From Oceanobacillus jeddahensis (GTDB lineage: Bacteria; Bacillota; Bacilli; Bacillales; Amphibacillaceae): a DNA stretch of 64,000 nt. The notes beneath the pieces were generated by a model that was given only the letters and a program-made list of their open reading frames with translations, had not been told where the DNA came from and made no database searches. The first letter of the stretch is position 1. Each line of letters starts with the position of its first letter. Made by a program: the position numbers and the translations under genes. Location: contig NZ_CCDM010000003.1 of NCBI RefSeq assembly GCF_000750635.1, positions 459,121-523,120 of the forward strand, read 5' to 3'. Positions 55,409-62,739 of the stretch are shown one piece after another.

Positions 55409-56773
55409 TTAATCTTTTGGTATATATACATGAACAGCAGTACCTTTATTCACTTCGCTTTCTACAACAATTTCTCCCTGATGTACTTCTACGATATGCT
55501 TCACAATAGCCAGGCCTAATCCAGTTCCTCCTGTATTTCGGCTTCTGTCCTTATCGACCCTGTAAAAACGTTCAAATACTCTTGAAATCGCTTTTTGTTC
55601 GATTCCAATTCCCGTATCCTTAATAGAAATATGAACATGATTTTTTTCTTCAGCTACATTTAAACTAACATTTCCACCGGATGGCGTATAGTTAATTGCA
55701 TTGTCTACAAGATTGATAATAACTTGCTTCAATTTTTCAGAATCTGCAAAAACGTTAATACCTGGGGAAATAGATGTTGTAAAATGTAAATCTTTTTTCA
55801 CTGCTTTTTGTTCCAATGATGGCAATACAGCATCTATCATCTGTTTAACATTAAAATCTTCTTTCTCTAATTGAAAACCTTCTCTTTCCAAACGAGAAAG
55901 TTCTAATAAATCTTCAATGAGCAACTGTAATCTGTAACTTTCCTTAAAAATAATATCAATAAAATCTGCTGCCGCTTTTTCATCATGCTGTTTTTCCTTT
56001 AAGGTTTCTGCAAAACCGCGGATAGAAGTTATTGGTGTGCGCAGCTCATGAGAAACATTCGCAACAAAGTCTTTACGTATTTTTTCTAAACGCTTTAATT
56101 CCGTAATATCATAAATAACTAGTACTGCACCTTTAATCATATTATGGTCATTAAAAATAGGTGCAGCAATAACTTCCATGTAATTTTTGCTCAAACCACG
56201 CTTATTTTTAAATTGTTCTTTAACAGGCTGTTCATACAGAAATGTTTTTTGAACAACATCGTGCATTGCTTCATTTTCAAATACTTCATAATATAAATGA
56301 CCACGGTACTGTTTTTCTTTTCCATGAAACATTTCCAGGAAGCCCCGGTTAACCAGATGAACATATCCCTTTTCGTCTATAAGCGCAAGCCCATTTTTCA
56401 TATTATCAATAATAGAAGTTAATTGCTCTGATTGCATTTGTTCCTGAATTGAAATTTCATTCATATTTCGTGCTAATTTATTAATATTTTTACTTAATTG
56501 CTCCATTTCTTCACTGTTACTATTGTTAAAACGGGCAGAATAATTTCCCTTAATCATTTCATTGACAGTTTTTGAAGCTTTGTTAAGCGGTCGTGTATAT
56601 TTATTATAAAATTGCATAAAAATGATAGAAATCACTAAAAATTCTACCAAAATGATAGCTGTGATAAATATCCAGTTTCCTTCTGCTTGTACCATTAACC
56701 ACCCTGATAATACCAGGACAATCGTGATACCCAGTATATTAGGAAACAATGGTTTGGAAAATAATATTTGCAT
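55409..56773 (-). CDS. phoR: Sensor histidine kinase PhoR, without extracytoplasmic domain
   Basis: 454 residues. Two membrane helices (about 9-29 and 34-55) are separated by only about four residues, so almost nothing projects outside. HAMP follows (56-110), then PAS (115-225), HisKA with FVANVSHELRTP (His242), and HATPase with NLVDNAINYTPSGG, DTGIGIE, FYRVDKDRSRNTGGTGLGLAI. B. subtilis PhoR has a further extracytoplasmic sensor domain of over 100 residues (579 in total). It directly follows phoP (the TAA stop abuts the ATG) and is part of the phosphate-starvation two-component system. Confidence 0.92.
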   Translation of the reverse strand: MQILFSKPLFPNILGITIVLVLSGWLMVQAEGNWIFITAIILVEFLVISIIFMQFYNKYTRPLNKASKTVNEMIKGNYSARFNNSNSEEMEQLSKNINKLARNMNEISIQEQMQSEQLTSIIDNMKNGLALIDEKGYVHLVNRGFLEMFHGKEKQYRGHLYYEVFENEAMHDVVQKTFLYEQPVKEQFKNKRGLSKNYMEVIAAPIFNDHNMIKGAVLVIYDITELKRLEKIRKDFVANVSHELRTPITSIRGFAETLKEKQHDEKAAADFIDIIFKESYRLQLLIEDLLELSRLEREGFQLEKEDFNVKQMIDAVLPSLEQKAVKKDLHFTTSISPGINVFADSEKLKQVIINLVDNAINYTPSGGNVSLNVAEEKNHVHISIKDTGIGIEQKAISRVFERFYRVDKDRSRNTGGTGLGLAIVKHIVEVHQGEIVVESEVNKGTAVHVYIPKD

Positions 56774-57466
56774 TTAAACCGGCTCCTCTAGTTTATAACC
56801 TAATCCACGAACTGTTTTTATATAAACAGGCTTTTTGGAATTGGGTTCAATTTTATCGCGTAAATGACTTACATGAACATCTACAATCCTCGTATCTCCA
56901 ACAAAATCATAATCCCACACACTGCTGAGCAATTGATCTCTGGAAATAACCTTTCCTTTATGTTTAGCCAAATAATATAGAAGTTCAAACTCTTTTCGTG
57001 TAAAAGTAATTAATTCTTCTTTTATTTCTGCTTCATAACGCTCCGGATAGATCGTTAAGTCTTTTATACGGATCGCCTGATAATAGCTTTCTACTGGACG
57101 TTGTGTTCTCCGGATAATTGCTTTTACACGGGCAATAACTTCCTTCGGGCTAAATGGTTTTGTCAAATAATCGTCGGCTCCCAGCTCCAGGCCCAGTATC
57201 TTATCAATTTCTTCATCTTTCGCAGTAAGCATTAGAATCGGTATATCAATATCATTCTTTCTTAATTTTCTGCATACCTCCATCCCATCGAATTTCGGCA
57301 GCATGAGATCTAAAATAATCAATTCATAACTATTTTCTGTGGCTTTCTGATAGGCTTCTTCTCCATCATATGCTACATCAGTAGTAAAACCAGCATTTTC
57401 AATATTGTATTTTAATAATGTAACAATTGACTCTTCATCATCCACGATTAGAATTTGTTTTCCCAT
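56774..57466 (-). CDS. phoP: Response regulator PhoP
   Basis: 230 residues. Receiver domain with acidic DDEE (9-12), phosphorylated Asp53 in LIILDLMLPKFDG, Lys in DDYLTKPFSPKE; then an OmpR-type winged helix (about 130-230: LITFTRKEFELLYYLAKHKGKVISRDQLL, TRIVDVHVSHLRDKIE, IKTVRGLGYKLEEP). Controls the phosphate regulon with PhoR, encoded directly downstream. In B. subtilis phoP is preceded by mdh-icd-citZ; here thiT and pepF take that place. Confidence 0.96.
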   Translation of the reverse strand: MGKQILIVDDEESIVTLLKYNIENAGFTTDVAYDGEEAYQKATENSYELIILDLMLPKFDGMEVCRKLRKNDIDIPILMLTAKDEEIDKILGLELGADDYLTKPFSPKEVIARVKAIIRRTQRPVESYYQAIRIKDLTIYPERYEAEIKEELITFTRKEFELLYYLAKHKGKVISRDQLLSSVWDYDFVGDTRIVDVHVSHLRDKIEPNSKKPVYIKTVRGLGYKLEEPV

Positions 57467-57486
57467 TTCGAATCCCCCTTATTGAT

Positions 57487-57560
57487 ATATACGTTCTCAC
57501 AGACAAAAATTCCTTCTTTTAACAAAATTTTCTACTGAATAAAAATACGAGAACGTATAT
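57487..57560. promoter_or_regulatory. Inverted repeat upstream of phoP
   Basis: ATATACGTTCTC (57487-57498) and GAGAACGTATAT (57549-57560) are exact complements, 50 bases apart, within the 5' region of phoP. They could be two sites for one regulator or the feet of a long stem. No match to a PhoP box is claimed; short TTAACA motifs occur nearby (57519-57524, 57638-57643). Confidence 0.5.
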
Positions 57561-57657
57561 TTATCTATTCTTTTATTTTCTTTATTCTACCATTATTCAC
57601 CTATATAGCCTATTCCATAAGCAAATGTTAATAAAATTTAACAAAATGAAGGATAAG

Positions 57658-57689
57658 AAAACCTGAAGCAATCGTTGCTACAGGTTTTT
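57658..57689 (-). terminator. Terminator of thiT
   Basis: AAAACCTG-a-AGCAA and TTGCT-a-CAGGTTTT form a compact hairpin followed by TTTTCTTATCC on the reverse strand. Confidence 0.8.
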
Positions 57690-57707
57690 GTGTGAGGGAG
57701 TTTTTCT

Positions 57708-58274
57708 TTAAATTTTTCCTACTAATGTTCTCGGCTGTTTATAAAACAGGAGAAACACAATAATTAAACTTAAAATAAAAGATGGAATCATATAAGACGA
57801 ATTATAAATAAGAGAGTAAAGCCAGGCTGGCTGTCCTTCAACTGCTGAACCGAAGAAAATCATTCCAGCAATATAATGGCAAATAAAACGCGCTGCTGAT
57901 CCCAAGAATACCCCAATTAAAATATAAACAAAAGATTTCTTCATCTGCTTTTTTTTAATGCTTTCAATAACTTGTTTGGATAACACTCCGGCCAGTCCAA
58001 CAACAGTAAAAGCTAATCCATATTCAATAATACCTTGCAACGGATGTAAGATGTAAGCCGTACCTGTTGCCACTTGTAACACTCCCCACAGGAACCCTGA
58101 TAACAAACCGCCCTTTAGTCCCCAGCGAAAAGCAACAATAAAGATAGGAATCATCGCAAAAGAAACAGATCCTCCTTGTGGCCAAAGCTTAAATCCTATT
58201 GGTAAAATATCCAATAGTAGTGCAAGTGCAGTAAAGATAGCAACCTCTACTAAAAAAAGTGTTTTATTTTTCAA
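57708..58274 (-). CDS. thiT: Energy-coupled thiamine transporter ThiT
   Basis: 188 residues with six membrane helices, the S-component (substrate-binding) of an ECF transporter for thiamine. Family features: N-terminal EVAIFTALALLLD, the loop region IGFKLWPQGGSVSFAMIPIFIVAFRWGLKGGLLSGFLWGVLQ, HPLQGIIEYGLAF, and a final Arg-containing end. The start is a TTG at 58274 with GGGGGAG six bases upstream. A TPP riboswitch precedes it, which fixes thiamine as the likely substrate. The ECF energising module is not in this window. Confidence 0.95.
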   Translation of the reverse strand: MKNKTLFLVEVAIFTALALLLDILPIGFKLWPQGGSVSFAMIPIFIVAFRWGLKGGLLSGFLWGVLQVATGTAYILHPLQGIIEYGLAFTVVGLAGVLSKQVIESIKKKQMKKSFVYILIGVFLGSAARFICHYIAGMIFFGSAVEGQPAWLYSLIYNSSYMIPSFILSLIIVFLLFYKQPRTLVGKI

Positions 58275-58316
58275 TTGTCACTCCCCCATTTACATCGAAC
58301 AATTTTTTTTAACAAC

Positions 58317-58514
58317 AAAAAAGTAATGCCAAGGGAGTCTTCTTGATGGTGACATTCTAAAAAGGGAATACCTCTTTTTGGAACATCTTAAACTCCACTC
58401 ACACATTACTTTTATATCCATCAAAAAGTCCACAATCCCTACGCCAGCGCTAACTAACAGGTTCAAAGGGTCAGAACACATAATGTTCACTCTCAGCCAA
58501 AGGCTCCCCTTGCA
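58317..58514 (-). promoter_or_regulatory. TPP riboswitch of thiT with terminator platform
   Basis: The aptamer (58433-58514, reverse strand) shows GGGGAGCC...GGCTGAGAG, then ACCCTTTGAACCTG and GCTGGCGTAGGGA, the conserved THI-box parts. Downstream, a long imperfect hairpin (58320-58412; outer arms AAAGTAATG/CATTACTTT) followed by TTTTTTG is the likely terminator. High thiamine diphosphate should switch thiT off. Confidence 0.95.
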
Positions 58515-58546
58515 GGCTTTTTTTATTCACTTTTTTGTATAAATTT

Positions 58547-58575
58547 AGTATAGAACACTTTACTGCAAATCGCAA
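58547..58575 (-). promoter_or_regulatory. Promoter of the thiT riboswitch transcript
   Basis: TTGCGA (58570-58575), 17 bases, TATACT (58547-58552) on the reverse strand, starting 10 bases past the pepF stop. Confidence 0.75.
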
Positions 58576-58584
58576 TACTCTCTA

Positions 58585-60378
58585 TTACTTTTCAAGCTTC
58601 TTGGCTAATTCTAAAAATTCCTGAACATCTTGTTTACAAATTCCGATTGCGTTTTCCCAAAAATCAGGTTGGGTCAAATCCACTTGTAAATGTTTCTGGG
58701 CGAGTTCTTCAACAGTCACCCGGCCAGTATCTCTTAATAAGGCATTATATTTTTCTTCAAAATCTCCTTCATAATCTTTCGCATATGCATAAATTCCCTG
58801 ACTGAATAAATAACCAAATGTATAAGGAAAATTATAAAAAGGAACCCCAGTAATATGAAAATGTAACTTAGATGCCCAGAAATGTGGATCATACTCCGAT
58901 AGACTTTCGCAATAAGCTTCTTTTTGCGCCTCAATCATAAGCTCATTTAACCGCTCTGTGCTAACCATGCCTTGTTTGCGTTCTTCATAAAATTGTTTCT
59001 CAAATAAAAAGCGTGCATGGATATTCATAAAGAAAGCAACACTGCGTGATACTTTATCCTCTAATAGTGTCAATTTTTCTTCATCCGTTTTAGCCGTTTT
59101 TACCGATGCATCCGCAACAATCATTTCCGCAAATGTAGAAGCAGTTTCCGCCACATTCATTGCATAGCCTTGATTCAAACCATTCACCTTATTCATTACG
59201 TGCTGATGATAGCCATGACCCAATTCATGAGCCAATGTAGCTATATTGGAAGGTGTTCCTGAATACGTCATAAAAATACGTGTTTGTTCACTAAGCGGAA
59301 AGCTCGTACAGAAACCGCCGGGACGTTTTCCGGGCCGATCTTCTGCTTCAATCCACCGTTTCTCAAATGCCATTTGTGCGAAATCTGCCATTTGGGGACT
59401 AAAACTTCGAAATTGATCTACGATAAAACTAGCGCCCTCATCATAGCTTTTCTTTTCAACTTTTGATTGAATGGGGGCATTTACATCAAATATACTTAAT
59501 TTATCTAAATTTAATAGGGAAGCTTTTTGAGCTAAGTATTCAACAAATAGAGGTTTATGTTTTACAATCGCCTCCCACATCGTATTCAATGTTTCTTCTT
59601 GCATTCGGTTTATCGCCAACGGTTCTTTTAAAACATTATCCCATTGGTAATGCTTATATGTTTCCAAACGGAAGCCTGCCAAATGATTTAAAGTCTGTCC
59701 AAACAAATCCTCATTCGCTTTCCAAGCATCGCTTATTTGACGAAATATATATTCTCTTTGTTTCCGATCCGGTGTTGACAACTTATTCGAAGCCTGTCCA
59801 ACAGAATAACTTTGAGTCTCTCCATCTTCCTCAATCTCAATTTTCATATTACCAACAATCGTTCCATACATTTGATTCCATGCATGATATCCGTCCACCG
59901 CCAGATCACTGATCAAAATTTCTTCATTTTTAGACAATTGTTCACGTGCCCGTTCTCTTCTTTCCTCTAATATAAATTGCAGAGGTTTTATCGCTTCCCG
60001 TTCTAGTAACAGTTCCCAATTTGCTTCAGTTATTGCTCCCAGCTTTTGGTCAACTATTTTTGTAAGGGCACTGCTTGCAGCCGCAATTTGAGCTCTTTTT
60101 GCAACATATATGTCAGCCTGCTTGTCAGTTACATTCTGCGCACTTAAACAACTGATAAAAGCTCCCATTTCACGTGATTTTTTAGTAACAGTTTCTAAAT
60201 TTTCCAAAATTTCTTCCCAATCTTCTACAGGTCCATTTACATTTAAATGATTCACTTTTTCAGTTAATACTTCTATTTCCTTACTAACCTCATTCACAAA
60301 ATGTTGAAATTCTTCTGAACTGCTTTGGCCTGGAAAAATAACATCTAAATCCCATGTTGGTTGTAATTTTTGAGCCAT
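58585..60378 (-). CDS. pepF: Oligoendopeptidase F (M3 family)
   Basis: 597 residues. Zinc metallopeptidase that cuts short peptides in the cytosol. Zinc site LAHELGHGYHQHVM (HExxH, about residues 384-397) with the downstream Glu in MNVAETASTFAEMIV. The PepF N-terminal helical part and the C-terminal GVPFYNFPYTFGYLFSQGIYA are typical of the M3B group. GGAGGAG precedes the ATG. It stands alone between thiT and a holin-like gene on the same strand. Confidence 0.95.
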   Translation of the reverse strand: MAQKLQPTWDLDVIFPGQSSSEEFQHFVNEVSKEIEVLTEKVNHLNVNGPVEDWEEILENLETVTKKSREMGAFISCLSAQNVTDKQADIYVAKRAQIAAASSALTKIVDQKLGAITEANWELLLEREAIKPLQFILEERRERAREQLSKNEEILISDLAVDGYHAWNQMYGTIVGNMKIEIEEDGETQSYSVGQASNKLSTPDRKQREYIFRQISDAWKANEDLFGQTLNHLAGFRLETYKHYQWDNVLKEPLAINRMQEETLNTMWEAIVKHKPLFVEYLAQKASLLNLDKLSIFDVNAPIQSKVEKKSYDEGASFIVDQFRSFSPQMADFAQMAFEKRWIEAEDRPGKRPGGFCTSFPLSEQTRIFMTYSGTPSNIATLAHELGHGYHQHVMNKVNGLNQGYAMNVAETASTFAEMIVADASVKTAKTDEEKLTLLEDKVSRSVAFFMNIHARFLFEKQFYEERKQGMVSTERLNELMIEAQKEAYCESLSEYDPHFWASKLHFHITGVPFYNFPYTFGYLFSQGIYAYAKDYEGDFEEKYNALLRDTGRVTVEELAQKHLQVDLTQPDFWENAIGICKQDVQEFLELAKKLEK

Positions 60379-60453
60379 TAGCTTCTCCTCCTAAATTTTA
60401 TTCTATTACCTAATATTTAGTATAACGAACTTTTTAAGTAGAAGCATTAAAAA

Positions 60454-60491
60454 AATGCCTGTAAAGAAAAAATTTTTCAATTACAGGCATT
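60454..60491 (-). terminator. Terminator of the holin-like gene
   Basis: AATGCCTGTAA (60454-60464) and TTACAGGCATT (60481-60491) are perfect; TTTTTTTAATG follows on the reverse strand. Confidence 0.85.
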
Positions 60492-60503
60492 ATTCTTAAA
60501 ATG

Positions 60504-60722
60504 TTATTTCTTTTTTTTATCTTTCTTTTTTGGTTTAGCCATATGCGCTTTCTTCCTTCTTATCCAAGCAATAAGAACAGTGACAATGGTGAATATGGCA
60601 GATAATACTTGTTCTATAAGGGTACTATCGATAAGCATTGGTGACTTACCAAATAGCACAAGAACTTGGTTTGTTGCTGCAATCATCACGGCTATTATAC
60701 TAATCATAGTACCTTTGTCCAC
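60504..60722 (-). CDS. Orphan phage-type holin (XhlB/SPP1 holin-like)
   Basis: 72 residues: MDKGTMISIIAVMIAATNQVLVLFGKSP, a short linker, a second helix (VLSAIFTIVTVLIAWI), and a very basic tail rich in Lys. This is the two-helix layout of XhlB/SPP1-type holins, which open the membrane to endolysin in phages and defective prophages. GTG start at 60722 after AAAGGAGGGGG. No endolysin or other phage gene is near, so it may be a domesticated or left-over gene. Its own terminator follows. Confidence 0.78.
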   Translation of the reverse strand: MDKGTMISIIAVMIAATNQVLVLFGKSPMLIDSTLIEQVLSAIFTIVTVLIAWIRRKKAHMAKPKKKDKKKK

Positions 60723-60835
60723 TTTTCTCCCCCTCCTTTACAACCCCTATATATTATTATTGCAAAAACAAGGTTTTAGGAACGGCTGAAACCTTTAGAA
60801 GTTTCATTATAAGATTACTGGGGTATACTATATAT

Positions 60836-60893
60836 GTATTTAAAATATTTTTAATTAAATATACTTGACTTTCTTTATTTATTATTTTACACT
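60836..60893 (+). promoter_or_regulatory. yceI promoter with adjacent AT-rich inverted motif
   Basis: TTGACT (60865-60870), 17 bases, TACACT (60888-60893). Directly before the -35 is TTTTTAATTAAATATAC with an imperfect mirror arm (60836-60864). It shares AAATATTTTT-AATTAA-TATA with the palindrome before the dioxygenase gene (32608-32638). Confidence 0.6.
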
Positions 60894-60937
60894 TGGTAAC
60901 AGAAAGTAAGTAACTAATTTTTTAGGAGGATTCATTC

Positions 60938-61471
60938 ATGACAAAAGTAAACTGGAATTTAGACACAGCGCATAGTGAAGTAGGTTTTTCTGTAAAGCAT
61001 ATGATGATTTCAAAAGCAAAAGGAACATTTGATAACTTTGATGCACAAATAAATGCAGATCCTGAGGATTTATCAAATGCAGATATTCAAGTAACTATTG
61101 ATGTAGAAAGTATTAACACACGAAACAAAGATCGTGATGATCACCTTCGTTCTGCTGATTTCTTTGATGCAGAAAATTATCCAAAAATCACTTTTATTGC
61201 AACAGACATCAAAAAATCTGATAATAATTATGAAGTAACTGGTGATTTAACACTGAAAGGAACGACAAAACCTGTTACATTGGACGTGGCTTTTGAAGGA
61301 CAAAGTAAAGATCCGATGAGCGGCAGTACTGTTGCAGGATTTAGTGGTTCTACAAGCATTAACCGTAAAGAATTTGGTTTAACTTGGAATGCTTCTCTTG
61401 AAACTGGCGGAGTTCTTGTTGGGGAAGAAGTAAAGATCAACTTTGAATTAGAATTACAAAAAGCTGAGTAA
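60938..61471 (+). CDS. yceI: YceI family lipid/polyisoprenoid-binding protein
   Basis: 177 residues, a single lipocalin-like beta-barrel: WNLDTAHSEVGFSVKHMMISKAKGTFDNF, then SINTRNKDRDDHLRSADFFDAENYPKITFIAT, GDLTLKGTTKPVTLDV and FGLTWNASLETGGVLVGEEVKI are the family motifs. There is no signal peptide, so it is cytosolic, unlike E. coli YceI. Such proteins bind isoprenoid chains such as quinones; the ligand here is not known. TAGGAGG precedes the ATG. The AT-rich motif upstream hints at joint control with the ring-cleaving dioxygenase. Confidence 0.93.
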   Translation: MTKVNWNLDTAHSEVGFSVKHMMISKAKGTFDNFDAQINADPEDLSNADIQVTIDVESINTRNKDRDDHLRSADFFDAENYPKITFIATDIKKSDNNYEVTGDLTLKGTTKPVTLDVAFEGQSKDPMSGSTVAGFSGSTSINRKEFGLTWNASLETGGVLVGEEVKINFELELQKAE

Positions 61472-61484
61472 TTAAAATGATAAA

Positions 61485-61530
61485 GTGAAACTTCCTTCAG
61501 TGAGGGCTTTCATCCCCCCACTGAATAAGG
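61485..61530 (+). repeat. Short dispersed repeat, family 2 (copy 5)
   Basis: GTGAAACTTCCTTCAGTGAG, loop, then CCCCCCACTGAATAAGG. Its two halves pair (CCTTCAGTGAGGG with CCCCCACTGAATAAGG), as in the 38588 copy. Lies just after yceI. Confidence 0.55.
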
Positions 61531-61534
61531 AACA

Positions 61535-61578
61535 AAGCCCCTGAATTTACTGCTAAGCGTAAATTCAAGGGCTTTTTG
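61535..61578. terminator. Bidirectional terminator between yceI and the VanW gene
   Basis: AAGCCCCTGAATTTAC (61535-61550) pairs with GTAAATTCAAGGGCTT (61559-61574) with one mismatch; TTTTGC follows forward. It contains the VanW stop codon region. Confidence 0.85.
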
Positions 61579-62437
61579 CTTGAAAAATAGAAGCATCATT
61601 ACTTGTATAAATAACGACAGTCATCGCTCCACCTTTCGCACTCGCTCGAATAAGTAAAGGCTCATTATATTTATTACGAAACGCAAAATCTGGTCCCCAC
61701 CAACTTACTGTAGCATCTCTTCCTTTTGGAACATAAGGCACCTCTCTGCTATGTGCGTAACGCTCTGTTATTTCAATTCCCTGGAGATCTACTGCATTAA
61801 ATAATGTCGAGGATACTTGACAGATACCTCCACCAATTCCCTCACTAAACTCCCCTTTTACAATAACTGGAGCTGGTAGATAACCTCTTGCCTGTGTTCG
61901 CTCTCCCACAATTTCATTAAAGGAAAAATACTCACCCGGGAAAATAACTGTATTATTAATTGCTTCTGTAGCAAGCTCAATATTACGTGTTCTTTCCACA
62001 TTTCCTTCCCGAAATCTCGTCGTAAAACGGTTTAATTCCCGTTCTTGAATTTCTTTCAAAAGGTCTTTGTTAACACGTGCTGGAATGGATTGTTTAGGTA
62101 CCTGAAGTCGTTTATTAACTTCACCATAGTACACTTCATTGATCAACGTGTGAAATTGATTTACATCCAATGTAAATCCTGGTTTTTCTTTAATAATTTT
62201 TCCATCCTTATCAATATAAGCATTCTCTGGCTCTTTATAGACTTGCTTTTGCATATATTTTGTTAAATTCTGAATATTATTCCAATTTAATAAAACTTCA
62301 TCTACTTCAAATATATAAGGTTTTAAATCAATTAGCCAAGAGTCTTCCTGTTTATCATAAAACTCCATGACAGTAGCATAAGAAGTATGAGGAAATAAAA
62401 GAAATAAAAATATCAATAGCACTACAATAATTCGCAT
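61565..62437 (-). CDS. VanW family protein, secreted
   Basis: 290 residues. Signal peptide (IIVVLLIFLFLLFPHTSYA, about 3-21), a peptidoglycan-binding-like middle region, then the VanW domain (about 150-280): RTRNIELATEAINNTVIFPGEYFSFNEIVGERTQARGYLPAPVI, GGGICQVSSTLFNAV, YAHSREVPYVPKGRDATVSWWGPDFAFRN. VanW genes were first seen in vancomycin resistance clusters but are common in spore-formers without a known activity; resistance is not implied. GGGGTG precedes the ATG. Confidence 0.9.
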   Translation of the reverse strand: MRIIVVLLIFLFLLFPHTSYATVMEFYDKQEDSWLIDLKPYIFEVDEVLLNWNNIQNLTKYMQKQVYKEPENAYIDKDGKIIKEKPGFTLDVNQFHTLINEVYYGEVNKRLQVPKQSIPARVNKDLLKEIQERELNRFTTRFREGNVERTRNIELATEAINNTVIFPGEYFSFNEIVGERTQARGYLPAPVIVKGEFSEGIGGGICQVSSTLFNAVDLQGIEITERYAHSREVPYVPKGRDATVSWWGPDFAFRNKYNEPLLIRASAKGGAMTVVIYTSNDASIFQAKSP

Positions 62438-62548
62438 ACTGGCACACCCCTTAAACTTTAGTATGTTTGAGGTGCTTTGTTTCTATACAATGTATCCGTT
62501 TAAAATGGCTATGTAAATAAATGACAAACAATTTCTTTATTAAAAAAT

Positions 62549-62581
62549 AAAAATTGCCAGGAATTTATCCTGGCAATTTTT
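62549..62581 (-). terminator. Terminator after the 32-residue membrane peptide gene
   Basis: Perfect 13-bp arms AAAAATTGCCAGG (62549-62561) and CCTGGCAATTTTT (62569-62581), five bases after the small gene's stop. A terminator placed this close supports the small gene. Confidence 0.85.
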
Positions 62582-62585
62582 AAAC

Positions 62586-62684
62586 TTATCTAAAGTCCCT
62601 ATTATCTTCTAAATATTCACTTGCAACTCGATAACCAACTAAGGCTGTTAAAGCAAGCAAAACATAACAAAAAATATTCTTCAT
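62586..62684 (-). CDS. 32-residue membrane peptide
   Basis: Starts at ATG (62682-62684) with a near-perfect ribosome site AGGAGGTAAGAGAT before it and ends at TAA (62586-62588). Product: MKNIFCYVLLALTALVG... then YRVASEYLEDNRDFR. One N-terminal membrane helix (about 3-19) and a short charged tail. A strong terminator follows at once. It lies 55 bases after the NADH dehydrogenase stop, same strand. I do not recognise a family. The signal set (ribosome site, codons, terminator) is stronger than expected by chance. Confidence 0.72.
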   Translation of the reverse strand: MKNIFCYVLLALTALVGYRVASEYLEDNRDFR

Positions 62685-62739
62685 ATCTCTTACCTCCTGT
62701 GGAGTAATTTAATGCTTACAATGATAATGTCACCCTGAT

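Noticed and set aside
61565-62437. Vancomycin resistance role for the VanW gene
   Set aside because: No other van genes are present and VanW proteins are common in sensitive spore-formers.
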